Shown: positions 1 through 11,374, counted from the stretch's first letter. The stretch is 35,922 nucleotides of DNA from Hamadaea sp. (GCF_013362815.1 NZ_JABFVK010000101.1:1-35922); one strand, 5' to 3'. The notes: generated by a model from the sequence alone, not told the origin. Numbers and translations: made by a program.

Positions 1-485
1 GCGGCGAGCGCGACCGGGTCGCCGGCCGGGACGAGCACGGCGGCGTCGCCGAACGCCGCCCGCTGCGGCGCACTGTCGGAGGTCACGACCGCGCAGCCGG
101 CCGCAGCGGCCTGGTAGACCTCGGTCGGGACGACGGACAGCGCTCGCCGGGACGTCCCGAAGATGCCCAGGCAGACGTCGTGGCCCGCGATCAAGCTGGG
201 CAGCTCGTGTGCCGCCACCCAGTCCCGCCAGGTGACCCAGGCGTTCGGTGCGGCCGCCGTACGCGTGGCGAGCAGGTCGGGCCCGGTTCCGATGACGGTG
301 AAGACGAAGCGGGGATCGCCGGAGAGCGCCGCGATGGCCGCGCCGACGACGGGAGCGCCCTGGATCGGCGTGAACTGGCCGAAGAAGGCGACATGGACCA
401 GTTCGGTGTCGCGCGCCGGGTGGGCGGAGAACCAGGACGCCGTCGCCTGCCGCAGCGCCTGGTCGTGGGTCGTGATCAGTTTCAT
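1..485 (-). CDS. Glycosyltransferase (GT-B, group 1) C-terminal domain, 3' end outside window
   Basis: The minus-strand frame reads as the nucleotide-sugar-binding half of a group 1 glycosyltransferase: a start-of-domain strand VAFFGQFTPIQG, then a TVIGTGPD segment, and the family acidic-residue region PTEVYQAAAAGCAVVTSD. It runs off the left edge, so its C-terminus is not seen. The frame is closed by TGA at about 553-555, and the only sensible starts are GTG 488 or ATG 485, the latter with GGAG six bases upstream. That leaves only about 20 residues before the C-terminal domain, whereas family members usually carry about 190 residues of acceptor-binding domain first. The upstream DNA instead holds the Rieske gene. 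It is therefore either a truncated remnant or a single-domain protein. Donor and acceptor are unknown. Confidence 0.6.
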   Translation of the reverse strand, partial: MKLITTHDQALRQATASWFSAHPARDTELVHVAFFGQFTPIQGAPVVGAAIAALSGDPRFVFTVIGTGPDLLATRTAAAPNAWVTWRDWVAAHELPSLIAGHDVCLGIFGTSRRALSVVPTEVYQAAAAGCAVVTSDSAPQRAAFGDAAVLVPAGDPVALA

Positions 486-597
486 CACGTGCTCCAACGA
501 GCCCGGCGGTGGGACGTGATCGGCGGCGGATGTGCCACAGGAAATTGTGATGGTTCAACTACTTACAACCCAATGCATGCCTACTACCGTGGCTCCA

Positions 598-1068
598 ATG
601 AATGAAGCCACCTCTCGTCGTACGCTGTTCGCCTCCGCGGGCGCTGTCGGTGCAGCGGCGCTGCTCGCCGCCTGTTCGGCCGAGGAGACCCCGACCAGCA
701 CCCCGACCACCGCAGCCGGTGGCGGGACCACGCCGACCGGCGGAACCACCACCGGGAGCACCGGCGGCACCGGAAGCGGTGGCGCAGCGATCGCCAAGAC
801 GAGCGACATCCCGGTCGGCGGCGGAAAGATCATCACTGCCTCCGGGGTGGTCGTGACCCAGCCCACCGCGGGCACTTTCAAGGCGTTCGACAGCATGTGC
901 ACCCACCAGCAGTGCCCGCTGTCGGGAGTGGCGAACGGCACCATCAACTGCGACTGCCACTTCAGCAAGTTCTCCATCACGGACGGCTCAGTGGTGAGCC
1001 CGCCCGCGACCAAGGCCCTGGCCGAGAAGACGATCGTCGTCGACGGGACCGACATCAAGCTCGCCTGA
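598..1068 (+). CDS. Exported Rieske [2Fe-2S] lipoprotein
   Basis: 156-residue Rieske protein. The N-terminus has a twin-arginine signal (SRRTLFAS, residues 6-13) running into a lipobox LLAAC with Cys26, so it is probably Tat-exported and lipid-anchored outside the membrane. A low-complexity Thr/Gly/Pro/Ser linker (about residues 30-65) separates anchor from domain. Cluster ligands are C101-x-H103 and C118-x2-H121. C106 and C120 are placed as the disulfide pair of bc1-type Rieske proteins (CTHQQC and CDCHFSK). I chose ATG 598 because it puts the Arg pair directly at the N-terminus; no clear Shine-Dalgarno is visible, and GTG 589 or earlier starts are possible. The redox partner is not indicated by neighbours. 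Confidence 0.85.
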   Translation: MNEATSRRTLFASAGAVGAAALLAACSAEETPTSTPTTAAGGGTTPTGGTTTGSTGGTGSGGAAIAKTSDIPVGGGKIITASGVVVTQPTAGTFKAFDSMCTHQQCPLSGVANGTINCDCHFSKFSITDGSVVSPPATKALAEKTIVVDGTDIKLA

Positions 1069-1149
1069 TGCCCTCGGTATCGAAGCGAAGCGACCCGTAG
1101 CGGAGCCTCGGTGGCGGGGCAGCGAAGCGATCTTGTCAGCCGTCCTGAG

Positions 1150-1161
1150 TAGGCTTGCGGC
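1150..1161 (+). promoter_or_regulatory. -10 element for leaderless uvrC transcript
   Basis: TAGGCT (1150-1155) followed by six bases and then the GTG start. The spacing places the transcription start on or next to the start codon, and there is no Shine-Dalgarno, so a leaderless mRNA is inferred. No convincing -35 is seen. Confidence 0.55.
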
Positions 1162-3126
1162 GTGGCCGATCCTTCGACGTACCGCCCCGCCACCGGCACC
1201 ATTCCGGAGTCGCCGGGCGTCTATCGCTTCCGCGATCCGAGCGGCCGGGTGATCTACGTCGGCAAGGCCAAGAGCCTGCGCCAACGCCTCAACTCCTACT
1301 TCGCCGACCTGTGGTCGCTGCATCCGCGTACGCAGCAGATGGTCACCACCGCCTCCTCAGTGGACTGGGTGACGGTGGGCACCGAGGTCGAGGCGCTCCA
1401 GCTGGAATACGCCTGGATCAAGGAGTTCGATCCGCGGTTCAACGTGAAGTACCGCGACGACAAGTCCTACCCGTTCCTTGCGGTCACTTTGGACGAGGAA
1501 TACCCCCGGCTTCAGGTGATGCGGGGAGCCAAGCGCAAGGGCGTGCGCTACTTCGGGCCCTACTCCCATGCCTGGGCCATCCGCGAGACGCTGGACCTGC
1601 TACTGCGCGTCTTCCCGGCCCGCACGTGCAGCGCCGGAGTGTTCAAACGAGCCCGCCAGATCGACCGGCCCTGCCTGCTCGGCTACATCGGCAAATGCTC
1701 GGCGCCGTGTGTGGGCCGGGTCAGCGCCGAGGAACACCGGGCGATCGTCGACGAGTTCTGCGACTTCATGGCGGGCGGCACCGACAAGCTGCTCAAGCGG
1801 CTCGAGCGGGAGATGTTCGCCGCCTCCTCCGACCTGGACTACGAGCGCGCCGCCCGGCTCCGGGACGACCTCGGCGCAGCTCGCAAGGCGTTGGAGAAGC
1901 AGGCGGTCGTGCTCGGCGACGGCACCGACGCCGACGTCGTGGCGTTCGCCGAGGATCAGCTCGAAGCCGCGGTCCAGGTCTTCCACGTCCGGGGTGGCCG
2001 AGTCCGCGGCCAGCGCGGCTGGGTCGTCGAGAAGACCGAGCGCCTGACCACGGGCGATCTCGTCCACCACTTCTGCTCGCAGATCTACGGCGACACCGCC
2101 GAGGGCGCCGACGTCCCTCGCGAGGTCCTCGTCCCCGAGCTGCCGGCCGATGCCGACGCGCTGGAAGCCTGGCTGGCCGACCGCCGGGGATCGCGTGTCT
2201 CGCTCCGGGTGCCGCAACGGGGCGACAAGAAGACGCTGATGGAGACGGTCGCTCGTAATGCGGCCGAGGCGTTGACCCGGCACAAGCTGCGGCGGGCGAC
2301 CGACTTGACCGCCCGTAGCGCCGCGCTGGAGGAGATCGCCGAGGCGCTCGCGTTGCCGACCGCGCCCCTGCGGGTCGAGTGCTTCGACATCTCCCAGATC
2401 CAGGGCACCGACGTCGTCGCCAGCATGGTCGTCTTCGAGGACGGTCTGGCTCGCAAGAGTGAATACCGCCGGTTCATCATCAAGGGCGCGACCGACGACG
2501 TCTCCGCGATCTCCGAGGTGATCCGGCGGCGCTTCGCGGCGTACTTGGCCGAGCGGGATGCCGAACCGTCGCTGACCGAGGAGGGCAAGGCGAAGAAGTT
2601 CGCGTACCCGCCGCAGCTGGTGGTCGTCGACGGTGGTCAGCCCCAGGTGAACGCGGCCGCCTCGGTGCTGGCCGAGATGGGCGTCGTCGACGTCGCTGTC
2701 TGCGGTCTGGCCAAGCGGCTGGAGGAGGTCTGGCTCCCCGACGACGACATGCCGGTCATCCTGTCGCGTAGTTCGGAGGGGCTCTACCTGCTTCAACGCG
2801 TACGCGACGAGGCCCACCGGTTCGCGATCACGTTCCACCGGCAGCGGCGGTCGAAGCGGATGACCGCGTCGGCGCTCGACGAGGTCCCCGGCCTCGGGGA
2901 AGTACGCCGTAAGGCCCTCCTGCGCCAGTTCGGCTCGGTGAAGAAGCTCGGAGCAGCGTCGCTGGAGGAGATCGCAGCGGTACCCGGCATGGGCCCCCGG
3001 ACGGCCGCAGCGGTGCTGGCCGCGCTCCACGGCGAGCCGGAGAGCGGGATCGAGAAACCGGACGCCGAGGTCAAAGTGGGCACGGACGCCAAAGGCACCG
3101 ATCAGGCCCCCGAACCACCTCGGTAG
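1162..3126 (+). CDS. uvrC: UvrABC excinuclease subunit C
   Basis: Nucleotide excision repair nuclease (654 aa) that makes both incisions around a lesion after UvrA/UvrB loading. The GIY-YIG 3'-nuclease domain covers about residues 14-95 ([19 protein letters not shown]). The UvrB-binding UVR motif is near 204-246 ([13 protein letters not shown]). The RNase H-like 5'-nuclease domain begins about 404 ([10 protein letters not shown]), and two helix-hairpin-helix motifs lie about 571-624 ([26 protein letters not shown]). The roughly 30-residue acidic tail after the HhH is probably dispensable. GTG 1162 is chosen for homology and the leaderless -10 element just upstream. rapZ begins 68 bases downstream, as in most actinobacteria. 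Confidence 0.97.
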   Translation: MADPSTYRPATGTIPESPGVYRFRDPSGRVIYVGKAKSLRQRLNSYFADLWSLHPRTQQMVTTASSVDWVTVGTEVEALQLEYAWIKEFDPRFNVKYRDDKSYPFLAVTLDEEYPRLQVMRGAKRKGVRYFGPYSHAWAIRETLDLLLRVFPARTCSAGVFKRARQIDRPCLLGYIGKCSAPCVGRVSAEEHRAIVDEFCDFMAGGTDKLLKRLEREMFAASSDLDYERAARLRDDLGAARKALEKQAVVLGDGTDADVVAFAEDQLEAAVQVFHVRGGRVRGQRGWVVEKTERLTTGDLVHHFCSQIYGDTAEGADVPREVLVPELPADADALEAWLADRRGSRVSLRVPQRGDKKTLMETVARNAAEALTRHKLRRATDLTARSAALEEIAEALALPTAPLRVECFDISQIQGTDVVASMVVFEDGLARKSEYRRFIIKGATDDVSAISEVIRRRFAAYLAERDAEPSLTEEGKAKKFAYPPQLVVVDGGQPQVNAAASVLAEMGVVDVAVCGLAKRLEEVWLPDDDMPVILSRSSEGLYLLQRVRDEAHRFAITFHRQRRSKRMTASALDEVPGLGEVRRKALLRQFGSVKKLGAASLEEIAAVPGMGPRTAAAVLAALHGEPESGIEKPDAEVKVGTDAKGTDQAPEPPR

Positions 3127-3194
3127 ACTCACCGGCGGGGCGCCGCGGCCTGCCTGGGTCGCGCGCGGGGATGCGGGCAGGGGAGTGGCAAGCG

Positions 3195-4097
3195 GTGACG
3201 GAAGCCGAGACTTCGACCGCCGAGGCGGTCTCGCGGTCGCAGACCGACTTGGTGATCGTGACGGGGGTGTCCGGCGGCGGGCGGTCGACTGTCGCGCGCG
3301 CGTTGGAGAACGTCGGCTACTACGTCGTCGACAATCTGCCGCAGGCCTTGATGGTGCAGATGGCCGAGCTGGCGCACGCGGCCGGCGGGGCGGCCCGGCA
3401 GACCGCGATGGTGCTCGACGTACGCAGCCGCGCGTTCTCGACGGATCTCGCCGGTGCCGTGAAGGCGTTGCGGGAACGGGGGTTCGCGCCCCGGGTGGTG
3501 TTCGTGGACGCCGACGACGACGTGCTGATCCGCCGATTCGAAAACGTCCGCCGATCGCACCCGTTGCAGGGCAACGGCCGGTTGTCCGACGGCATCGCGG
3601 CCGAACGGGAGCTGCTGGCCGAGGCGCGGGATCTGGCCGACGTCGTCATCGACACCAGTCACCTGAACGTGAACCAGCTGCGTAGCCGGGTGGAGGAGCT
3701 GTTCGCCGGCGAGGATGCGCTGAAGTTGCGGGTGACCGTGCTGTCCTTCGGGTTCAAGTACGGGTTGCCGCCGGACGCCGACTTCGTGCTCGACGCGCGG
3801 TTCCTGCCGAACCCGTTCTGGGTGCCGGAGCTGCGCGACCACACCGGCCGCGACGCCGATGTGAGCCGTTACGTGCTCGGCCAGCGGGGCGCGGCGACCT
3901 TCGTCGAGACGTACGCCCGCCTGGTCAACGCCACAGCGCCCGGCTTCGAACGGGAGGGCAAGCGCTATCTCACCGTCGCCGTCGGCTGCACCGGCGGTAA
4001 GCACCGCAGCGTCGCGATCGCCGAGGAGCTGGCCCGGCGACTGCGGGAACTACGGGTGGTCGCCAGTGCGCAGCACCGGGATCTGGGGCGCGAGTGA
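3195..4097 (+). CDS. rapZ: RapZ-family nucleotide-binding protein
   Basis: 300-residue P-loop protein of the RapZ/YvcJ family. In E. coli RapZ is an RNA-binding adaptor controlling GlmS amino-sugar synthesis; the actinobacterial role is less clear. The Walker A-like motif is GVSGGGRST (24-32), with Arg where Lys is canonical, as is common in actinobacterial members. The family sequence VVDNLP follows, and the C-terminal region carries CTGGKHRSV. ATG 3171 is in frame, but GTG 3195 is preferred because AGGGGAG lies nine bases upstream of it (3179-3185). The stop overlaps the yvcK start by four bases (GTGA), so the two are translationally coupled in the usual rapZ-yvcK-whiA cluster. Confidence 0.93.
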   Translation: MTEAETSTAEAVSRSQTDLVIVTGVSGGGRSTVARALENVGYYVVDNLPQALMVQMAELAHAAGGAARQTAMVLDVRSRAFSTDLAGAVKALRERGFAPRVVFVDADDDVLIRRFENVRRSHPLQGNGRLSDGIAAERELLAEARDLADVVIDTSHLNVNQLRSRVEELFAGEDALKLRVTVLSFGFKYGLPPDADFVLDARFLPNPFWVPELRDHTGRDADVSRYVLGQRGAATFVETYARLVNATAPGFEREGKRYLTVAVGCTGGKHRSVAIAEELARRLRELRVVASAQHRDLGRE

Positions 4098-5041
4098 GGA
4101 TCGTCGCCTTCGGTGGCGGGACCGGCCTGTCGGCGTCGTTGCGGGCGCTGCGGGCGATTCCCGCGTCCTTCGACATCACCGCGATCGTCACGGTCGGGGA
4201 CAACGGCGGTTCCAGCGGACGGCTGCGCCTCGACCGGGGCGCGCTCCCGCCGGGTGATCTGCGGCAGGCGCTGGCGGCGCTGTCCGACGACGATCCGGTC
4301 AGCCGGCGTACGGCTGACTTGTTTCAGCACCGGTTCGCCGGAACGGACGCCCTCGCGGGTCATCCGGTCGGCAACATCGTGCTGCTGGGCCTGATGGAGC
4401 AGTTCGGCGACCCGGTGGTCGCGCTGGAGCACGCGGCCGCGATGGTCCGCGCCCAGGGCCGGGTGCTGCCGATGTGCCGGCTGCCGGTCACCCTGGAGGC
4501 CGACATCCGGGGCGGTCACCCGGCCCGGCCGGGTGACCTGGTCACGGTGCAGGGTCAGCACGAGATCGCGGTGTCGCCCGGCGACATCGAGGTGGTGCGC
4601 CTCCTGCCCCCGGCGCCGCAGGCCTGCCCGGAGGCGGTCGCGGCGGTGCTGTCGGCTGATTGGCTGCTCTTCGGGCCGGGGAGCTGGTACACCAGCGTGA
4701 TCCCGCATCTGCTGGTCCCGGAGCTGGCGGCGGCGGTCGTGAAGACTCGGGCAAAACGGTTGATCACCTTGAATCTGGCGGCTGAGGGCGAAACCGGTGG
4801 TTTGTCGCTCGCCGACCATCTCGGGGCGTTGACCCGTTACTTGCCTGATTTCCGGGCAGATATTGTTCTTGCCGACGGCGACGCCGTCGAGGATCCGGCG
4901 ACCGTCGGGGCGGCCGCGCGGTCGCTCGGCGCACGGCTGGCCCTCGACCGGCTCGCGGTGGGCCGGGGCGTACCCAGGCACGATCCACCGGCTCTGGCAT
5001 CGGCGCTGGAACCGCTGCTCGGAGCGGGGAAGCCCGAATGA
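4094..5041 (+). CDS. yvcK: YvcK/CuvA family UDP-sugar-binding regulator (CofD-like)
   Basis: 315-residue CofD-like Rossmann protein of the YvcK/CuvA family. Characterised members bind UDP-sugars and link carbon supply to cell-wall synthesis. It begins directly with the nucleotide-binding strand and loop (IVAFGGGTGLSASLR, residues 3-17), followed by TVGDNGGSSGRLR and, in the second half, LLFGPGSWYTSVIPHLL, all family hallmarks. GTG 4094 overlaps the rapZ stop by four bases. The CofD-type lactyl-phospho transferase activity is not expected for this clade. It is followed by 146 bases containing a tandem repeat, then whiA. Confidence 0.93.
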   Translation: MRIVAFGGGTGLSASLRALRAIPASFDITAIVTVGDNGGSSGRLRLDRGALPPGDLRQALAALSDDDPVSRRTADLFQHRFAGTDALAGHPVGNIVLLGLMEQFGDPVVALEHAAAMVRAQGRVLPMCRLPVTLEADIRGGHPARPGDLVTVQGQHEIAVSPGDIEVVRLLPPAPQACPEAVAAVLSADWLLFGPGSWYTSVIPHLLVPELAAAVVKTRAKRLITLNLAAEGETGGLSLADHLGALTRYLPDFRADIVLADGDAVEDPATVGAAARSLGARLALDRLAVGRGVPRHDPPALASALEPLLGAGKPE

Positions 5042-5135
5042 ACGCAGGGCGTTGGCTCACAAGGCAGTGCGGAGCCGCCGCACCGCTCGTTAAGCACTGA
5101 CGACCGGCGCGCGGGGCGTGGCGCGGCGAGGCGAT

Positions 5136-5175
5136 CCGAAGCACGAGGCATGAGCCCGAAGCACGAGGCATGAGG
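5136..5175 (+). repeat. 20-bp tandem direct repeat (2 copies) upstream of whiA
   Basis: Positions 5136-5155 and 5156-5175 are identical except for the last base. The second copy reaches into the whiA Shine-Dalgarno region (GAGGTGGAG, 5172-5180), so the duplication may bring extra SD-like GAGG sequence next to the start. Confidence 0.9.
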
Positions 5176-5187
5176 TGGAGTGACACG

Positions 5188-6171
5188 ATGGCGATGACCG
5201 CAGCGGTCAAGGACGAGCTCAGCCGGGTGGACGTGCCGAAGCCATGCTGCCGGCGCGCGGAGATGGCCGCCTTGTTGCGCTTCGCGGGCGGGTTGCACAT
5301 CGTGTCCGGCCGGGTCGTCGTCGAGGCGGAGCTGGACACCGGGGCGGTCGCGCGGCGGCTGCGGGCCACCGTCGCCGACCTTTACGGCTACCCGAGCGAG
5401 ATCCACATCCTCGCGTCGGGGGGACTGCGCAAGGGCAGTCATTACATCGTCCGCGTCGTCAAGGACGGCGAGGCGCTGGCCCGGCAGACCGGTCTGCTCG
5501 ACGTCCGCGGCCGTCCGGTCCGCGGCCTGCCGCCGCACGTCGTCTCCGGCAACATGTGCTGCCAGGTGGCGGCCTGGCGGGGCGCGTTCCTCGCGCACGG
5601 CTCGCTCACCGAGCCGGGCCGCTCGTGCGCCCTCGAGATCACCTGCCCCGGCCCGGAGTCGGCGCTCGCGCTGGTCGGCTCGGCGCGGCGGCTCGGCATC
5701 ACCACGGCCAAGGCCCGCGAGGTCCGCGGGGTGGACCGGGTCGTGGTCAAGGACGGTGACGCGATCGCCGCGCTGCTCGCCCGGGTCGGCGCGCACGCGA
5801 GTGTGCTCGCCTGGGAGGAGCGACGGGTACGCCGAGAGGTGCGGGCGACGGCCAACCGGTTGGCCAACTTCGACGACGCGAACCTGCGGCGCTCCGCGCG
5901 GGCGGCGGTCGCCGCAGCGGCCCGGGTGACCAGGGCGCTCGAGATCCTCGCCGACGACGCGCCGGGTCACCTGACGAGCGCCGGCCGGCTGCGGCTGGAG
6001 CACCGGCAGGCGTCGCTGGAGGAGCTGGGCGCGCTCGCCGACCCGCCGCTGACCAAGGACGCGATCGCGGGCCGGATCCGCCGTCTGCTGGCGCTGGCCG
6101 ACAAGCGAGCGCGCGATCTGGGCATCCCAGACACCGAAGCCGCCGTAACCCCCGACATGCTGAGCGTCTAG
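5188..6171 (+). CDS. whiA: Sporulation/cell-division regulator WhiA
   Basis: 327-residue WhiA, the DNA-binding protein that with WhiB drives sporulation septation in Streptomyces and is retained across Gram-positives. The N-terminal two thirds is the degenerate LAGLIDADG homing-endonuclease-like fold ([27 protein letters not shown]). The C-terminal HTH is near residues 275-315 ([21 protein letters not shown]). The start is ATG 5188 with GAGGTGGAG seven bases upstream; ATG 5170 would lie inside the tandem repeat and is rejected. No intein or frameshift is seen. Its presence is compatible with a morphologically complex actinomycete but does not prove it. Confidence 0.95.
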   Translation: MAMTAAVKDELSRVDVPKPCCRRAEMAALLRFAGGLHIVSGRVVVEAELDTGAVARRLRATVADLYGYPSEIHILASGGLRKGSHYIVRVVKDGEALARQTGLLDVRGRPVRGLPPHVVSGNMCCQVAAWRGAFLAHGSLTEPGRSCALEITCPGPESALALVGSARRLGITTAKAREVRGVDRVVVKDGDAIAALLARVGAHASVLAWEERRVRREVRATANRLANFDDANLRRSARAAVAAAARVTRALEILADDAPGHLTSAGRLRLEHRQASLEELGALADPPLTKDAIAGRIRRLLALADKRARDLGIPDTEAAVTPDMLSV

Positions 6172-6189
6172 CGGTCACCCATCCGTGCC

Positions 6190-8633
<2,444 letters not shown>

Positions 8634-9419
8634 ATGGCTGAGGCGAAGCGCCGGCCCCTGATGGCCGGCAACTGGAAGATGAACCTCAACCATCTCGAGG
8701 CCATCGCGCTGGTCCAGAAGCTGGCCCACACCCTGACCGAGAAGGAGCTGACCGACGTCGAGGTCGTCGTGCTGCCGCCGTTCACGGACATCCGCAGCGT
8801 GCAGACCGCGATCGACGGTGACAAGTGGCTCATCGGCTACGGCGCGCAGGACGTCTCGGCGCACGTGTCCGGGGCGTACACCGGGGAGATCTCCGGCGCG
8901 ATGCTGGCCAAGCTCGGCTGCCAGTACGTCGCCGTGGGCCACTCCGAGCGGCGCGAATACCACAACGAGAACGACGCGCTGGTCAACGCCAAGGTGAAGG
9001 CGGCGCTGGCCAACGAGATCGCGCCGATCCTGTGCGTCGGCGAGGGTCTGGAGATCCGCGAGCGGGGCGAGCACGTGGCGCACACCCTCGCCCAGCTCGA
9101 CGGGGGCCTCGACGGGCTCAAGGCCGAGCAGGTCGAGAAGGTCGTGGTCGCGTACGAGCCGGTCTGGGCGATCGGCACCGGGAAGACCTGCGGCGCGGAG
9201 GACGCGCAGGAGGTCATCGGGGCGATCCGGATGCGGCTCGCCGAGACCTTCGGCGCCGACGTCGCGCAGAAGGTGCGCATCCTCTACGGCGGCTCGGTGA
9301 AGGCGGCGAACGCGGCCGGCATCATGGAGCAGCCCGATGTGGACGGCACCCTCGTCGGCGGGGCCAGCCTGGTGCTGGAGGAGTTCGCCGGGATCGTCCG
9401 GTACGCCAAGGCGGCCTGA
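8634..9419 (+). CDS. tpiA: Triosephosphate isomerase
   Basis: 261-residue TIM-barrel enzyme interconverting dihydroxyacetone phosphate and glyceraldehyde 3-phosphate. The N-terminal NWKMN carries the substrate-binding Lys. The electrophilic His103 is in AVGHSERR, the catalytic base Glu175 in [11 protein letters not shown], and the phosphate loop in [10 protein letters not shown] near the C-terminus. ATG 8634 follows the pgk TGA with no gap, and GGAG inside the end of pgk serves as ribosome site. The operon ends here, with a tandem repeat and a strong terminator hairpin downstream. Confidence 0.97.
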   Translation: MAEAKRRPLMAGNWKMNLNHLEAIALVQKLAHTLTEKELTDVEVVVLPPFTDIRSVQTAIDGDKWLIGYGAQDVSAHVSGAYTGEISGAMLAKLGCQYVAVGHSERREYHNENDALVNAKVKAALANEIAPILCVGEGLEIRERGEHVAHTLAQLDGGLDGLKAEQVEKVVVAYEPVWAIGTGKTCGAEDAQEVIGAIRMRLAETFGADVAQKVRILYGGSVKAANAAGIMEQPDVDGTLVGGASLVLEEFAGIVRYAKAA

Positions 9420-9420
9420 G

Positions 9421-9460
9421 CGCGGCAAGCGAGACGACAGCGCGGCAAGCGAGACGACGG
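9421..9460 (+). repeat. 20-bp tandem direct repeat (2 copies) after tpiA
   Basis: 9421-9440 and 9441-9460 differ only at position 19 of the unit. The second copy forms the base of the terminator stem that follows. Confidence 0.9.
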
Positions 9461-9486
9461 CGGCCCTCGGTCGAGGGCCGCCGTCG
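9455..9486 (+). terminator. Terminator of gap-pgk-tpiA
   Basis: Perfect 14-bp GC-rich stem (CGACGGCGGCCCTC at 9455-9468, complement at 9473-9486) with loop GGTC. There is no U-tract, as is usual for actinobacterial terminators. Confidence 0.8.
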
Positions 9487-9501
9487 CGTCATGTCATCGC
9501 C

Positions 9502-9531
9502 TCCTGACCTTGCGTCAGGTCAAGGTCAGGA
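9502..9531. promoter_or_regulatory. Inverted repeat upstream of ABC substrate-binding gene, possible operator
   Basis: TCCTGACCTTG (9502-9512) and its exact complement CAAGGTCAGGA (9521-9531) flank CGTCAGGT. A second nested dyad, TGACCT/AGGTCA, is present (9505-9522), so the half-site AGGTCA is repeated directly. It could be a regulator site (the composition recalls MerR-type operators) or a second terminator. Confidence 0.45.
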
Positions 9532-9622
9532 CTTGGTTGCGAATGTCCGCCCGGGTTCCCGCGCCCGAGGCGCAAACCATAGAGTGTCTGGCGTCCCATC
9601 CCCACCCCCCATGAGGACGAGC

Positions 9623-11374
9623 ATGCACCGCCATGTCACCGCCCCATCCTGGCGTCGCCGGGCCGCGTACGGGGTCACCGCAGCGCTGGCCTTGAGCGCC
9701 GTCGCCGCCTGTGACTCGGCCGCCAGCACGGAGGCCGACGCCCCCGCGAAGGGCGGCACCCTCACCGTCTTCGTCGGGGCCCTGCCCGATCACTTGGATC
9801 CGCAGATCATCAACGCGGCGCTCGAGGTGAACATCAGCCGCTTGGTCACCCGGACGCTGACGACGACGAAGGCCGAACCCGGCGACGCCGCCAGCGAGAT
9901 CGTGCCCGACCTGGCCACCGACACCGGGCGGCCGTCCGACGGGAACAAGACCTGGGAGTTCAAGCTCCGTGACGGGGTGAAGTGGCAGGACGGGACCCCG
10001 ATCACTTGTAAGGACCTCAAGTACGGCGCCGAGCGCAACTTCTCGGAGCTGATGCAGGAGGGCCTGCCCTACGTCCGGAACTACCTGGACGCGCCGAAGG
10101 ACTACAAGGGCCCGTTCCTCAACGGCAACAACAGCGGCCAGGGCATCAAGGCCGTCGAGTGCGTCGACGAGAAGACCGTCCAGTACCACCTGAAGCAGGC
10201 GGTCGGCGACTTCGGCTACGTCGCCGCGCTCACCGGGCTCGCCCCGGTGCGGCAGGACATCGAGGGCAAGAACCGCTCCGCGTACGACGAGCAGCCGTTC
10301 TCCTCCGGTCCCTACAAGATCGCCGACGGGCGTACTGACACCACGATGACGCTGGTCCGCAACGACAACTGGGACGCGGGCATCGACTCCGTACGCAAGG
10401 CGTACCCGGACAAGATCGTCGTCCAGGCGGCGAGCGACTCGGCGGAGGAGACCAACAAGCTCATCGCCGACCAGGGTCCGGAGCACTCCGGGATCATGAT
10501 CGACCTGGACGTCGCGCCCAACTTCCTCCAGCAGGTCGTCAACGACCCCGACCTGGCCGCCCGGACCGCCACCGGCACCACGGGCGCAGTTCGGTTCTTC
10601 GCGATCAACACCCGCAAGATCACCGACATGAAGTGCCGCCAGGCCCTGTCGTACGCCTTCGACAAGCGCAAGTTCCGGACGGCGCTGGGCGGTTCGATCT
10701 CCGGCGAGCTCGCGACGTCGTTCATCCCCCCGTCGCTGGCCGCGCACAAGGACTTCGACGTCTACGGGACGAACACGCACCCGGACGGCGACATCGAGCG
10801 CGCCGCCGAGCTGCTGAAGCAGGCCAAGAACTGCCCGCCCGGCGGCAAGCTGCGGGTGGCGTACCGGGACAGCCCGACGAACAAGCGGCTGATGAAGCCG
10901 GTGGTCGAGATGTACCTGAAGGTCGGCATCCAGGTCGAGGCGGTCCCGGTGACCTACAAGACCTACTATCACGACGTCTCCGACTCGAGCATGAACTTCG
11001 ACCTCATCCTCGCGGGCTGGGTGCCCGACTACCCGAACGGATCGGCCGTGCTGCCGGCCCTGTTCGACGGGCGCAACCTGCCCGCGCCCGGTGAGTTCGG
11101 CACGAACAACTACTCGTTCTTCAACGACGACGAGATCAACCGGCTCATGGACGAGGCGGTCGCCGAGCCCGACCTGGAGCGGCAGTACAAGCTCTGGGGC
11201 GAGCTCGACCAGAAGATCATGGAGAAGGCCGCCGCCATCCCGGTGGTGTACGCCGTCGCCCAGCGGATCTACGGCTCGAACGTGACGAACGTCTTCATCT
11301 CGCCTATGTTCGCCCAACCCGACCTGAGTGCGATCGCTCTCAAGGACCCGAGCAAGTCCGGCGCGGCCGGATAG
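9623..11374 (+). CDS. Peptide/solute-binding lipoprotein, SBP family 5 (ABC importer)
   Basis: 583-residue extracytoplasmic solute-binding protein of the dipeptide/oligopeptide (DppA/OppA-like) family 5. The signal peptide ends in lipobox VAAC with Cys30. The mature part starts with KGGTLTVFVGALPDHLDP, then TWEFKLRDGVKWQDGTPIT, SSGPYKI and, late, DLILAGWVPDYPN, all family landmarks. ATG 9623 has AGGA five bases upstream; ATG 9611 is in frame but has no ribosome site. No permease or ATPase gene is adjacent, so it must pair with a transporter encoded elsewhere. The ligand cannot be read from the sequence. It is followed by its own terminator. Confidence 0.9.
   Translation: MHRHVTAPSWRRRAAYGVTAALALSAVAACDSAASTEADAPAKGGTLTVFVGALPDHLDPQIINAALEVNISRLVTRTLTTTKAEPGDAASEIVPDLATDTGRPSDGNKTWEFKLRDGVKWQDGTPITCKDLKYGAERNFSELMQEGLPYVRNYLDAPKDYKGPFLNGNNSGQGIKAVECVDEKTVQYHLKQAVGDFGYVAALTGLAPVRQDIEGKNRSAYDEQPFSSGPYKIADGRTDTTMTLVRNDNWDAGIDSVRKAYPDKIVVQAASDSAEETNKLIADQGPEHSGIMIDLDVAPNFLQQVVNDPDLAARTATGTTGAVRFFAINTRKITDMKCRQALSYAFDKRKFRTALGGSISGELATSFIPPSLAAHKDFDVYGTNTHPDGDIERAAELLKQAKNCPPGGKLRVAYRDSPTNKRLMKPVVEMYLKVGIQVEAVPVTYKTYYHDVSDSSMNFDLILAGWVPDYPNGSAVLPALFDGRNLPAPGEFGTNNYSFFNDDEINRLMDEAVAEPDLERQYKLWGELDQKIMEKAAAIPVVYAVAQRIYGSNVTNVFISPMFAQPDLSAIALKDPSKSGAAG

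Noticed and set aside
3264-3290. RapZ P-loop Arg in place of Lys as an inactivating mutation
   Set aside because: GRS instead of GKS is common in actinobacterial RapZ, so it is not evidence of decay.
5136-5175. Possible CRISPR-like repeats
   Set aside because: Only two directly abutting copies with no spacers, and no cas genes in the window.
8825-9622. N-terminal extension of the solute-binding protein back through tpiA
   Set aside because: It crosses tpiA, a terminator and a dyad, and would bury the signal peptide; the true start is at 9623.
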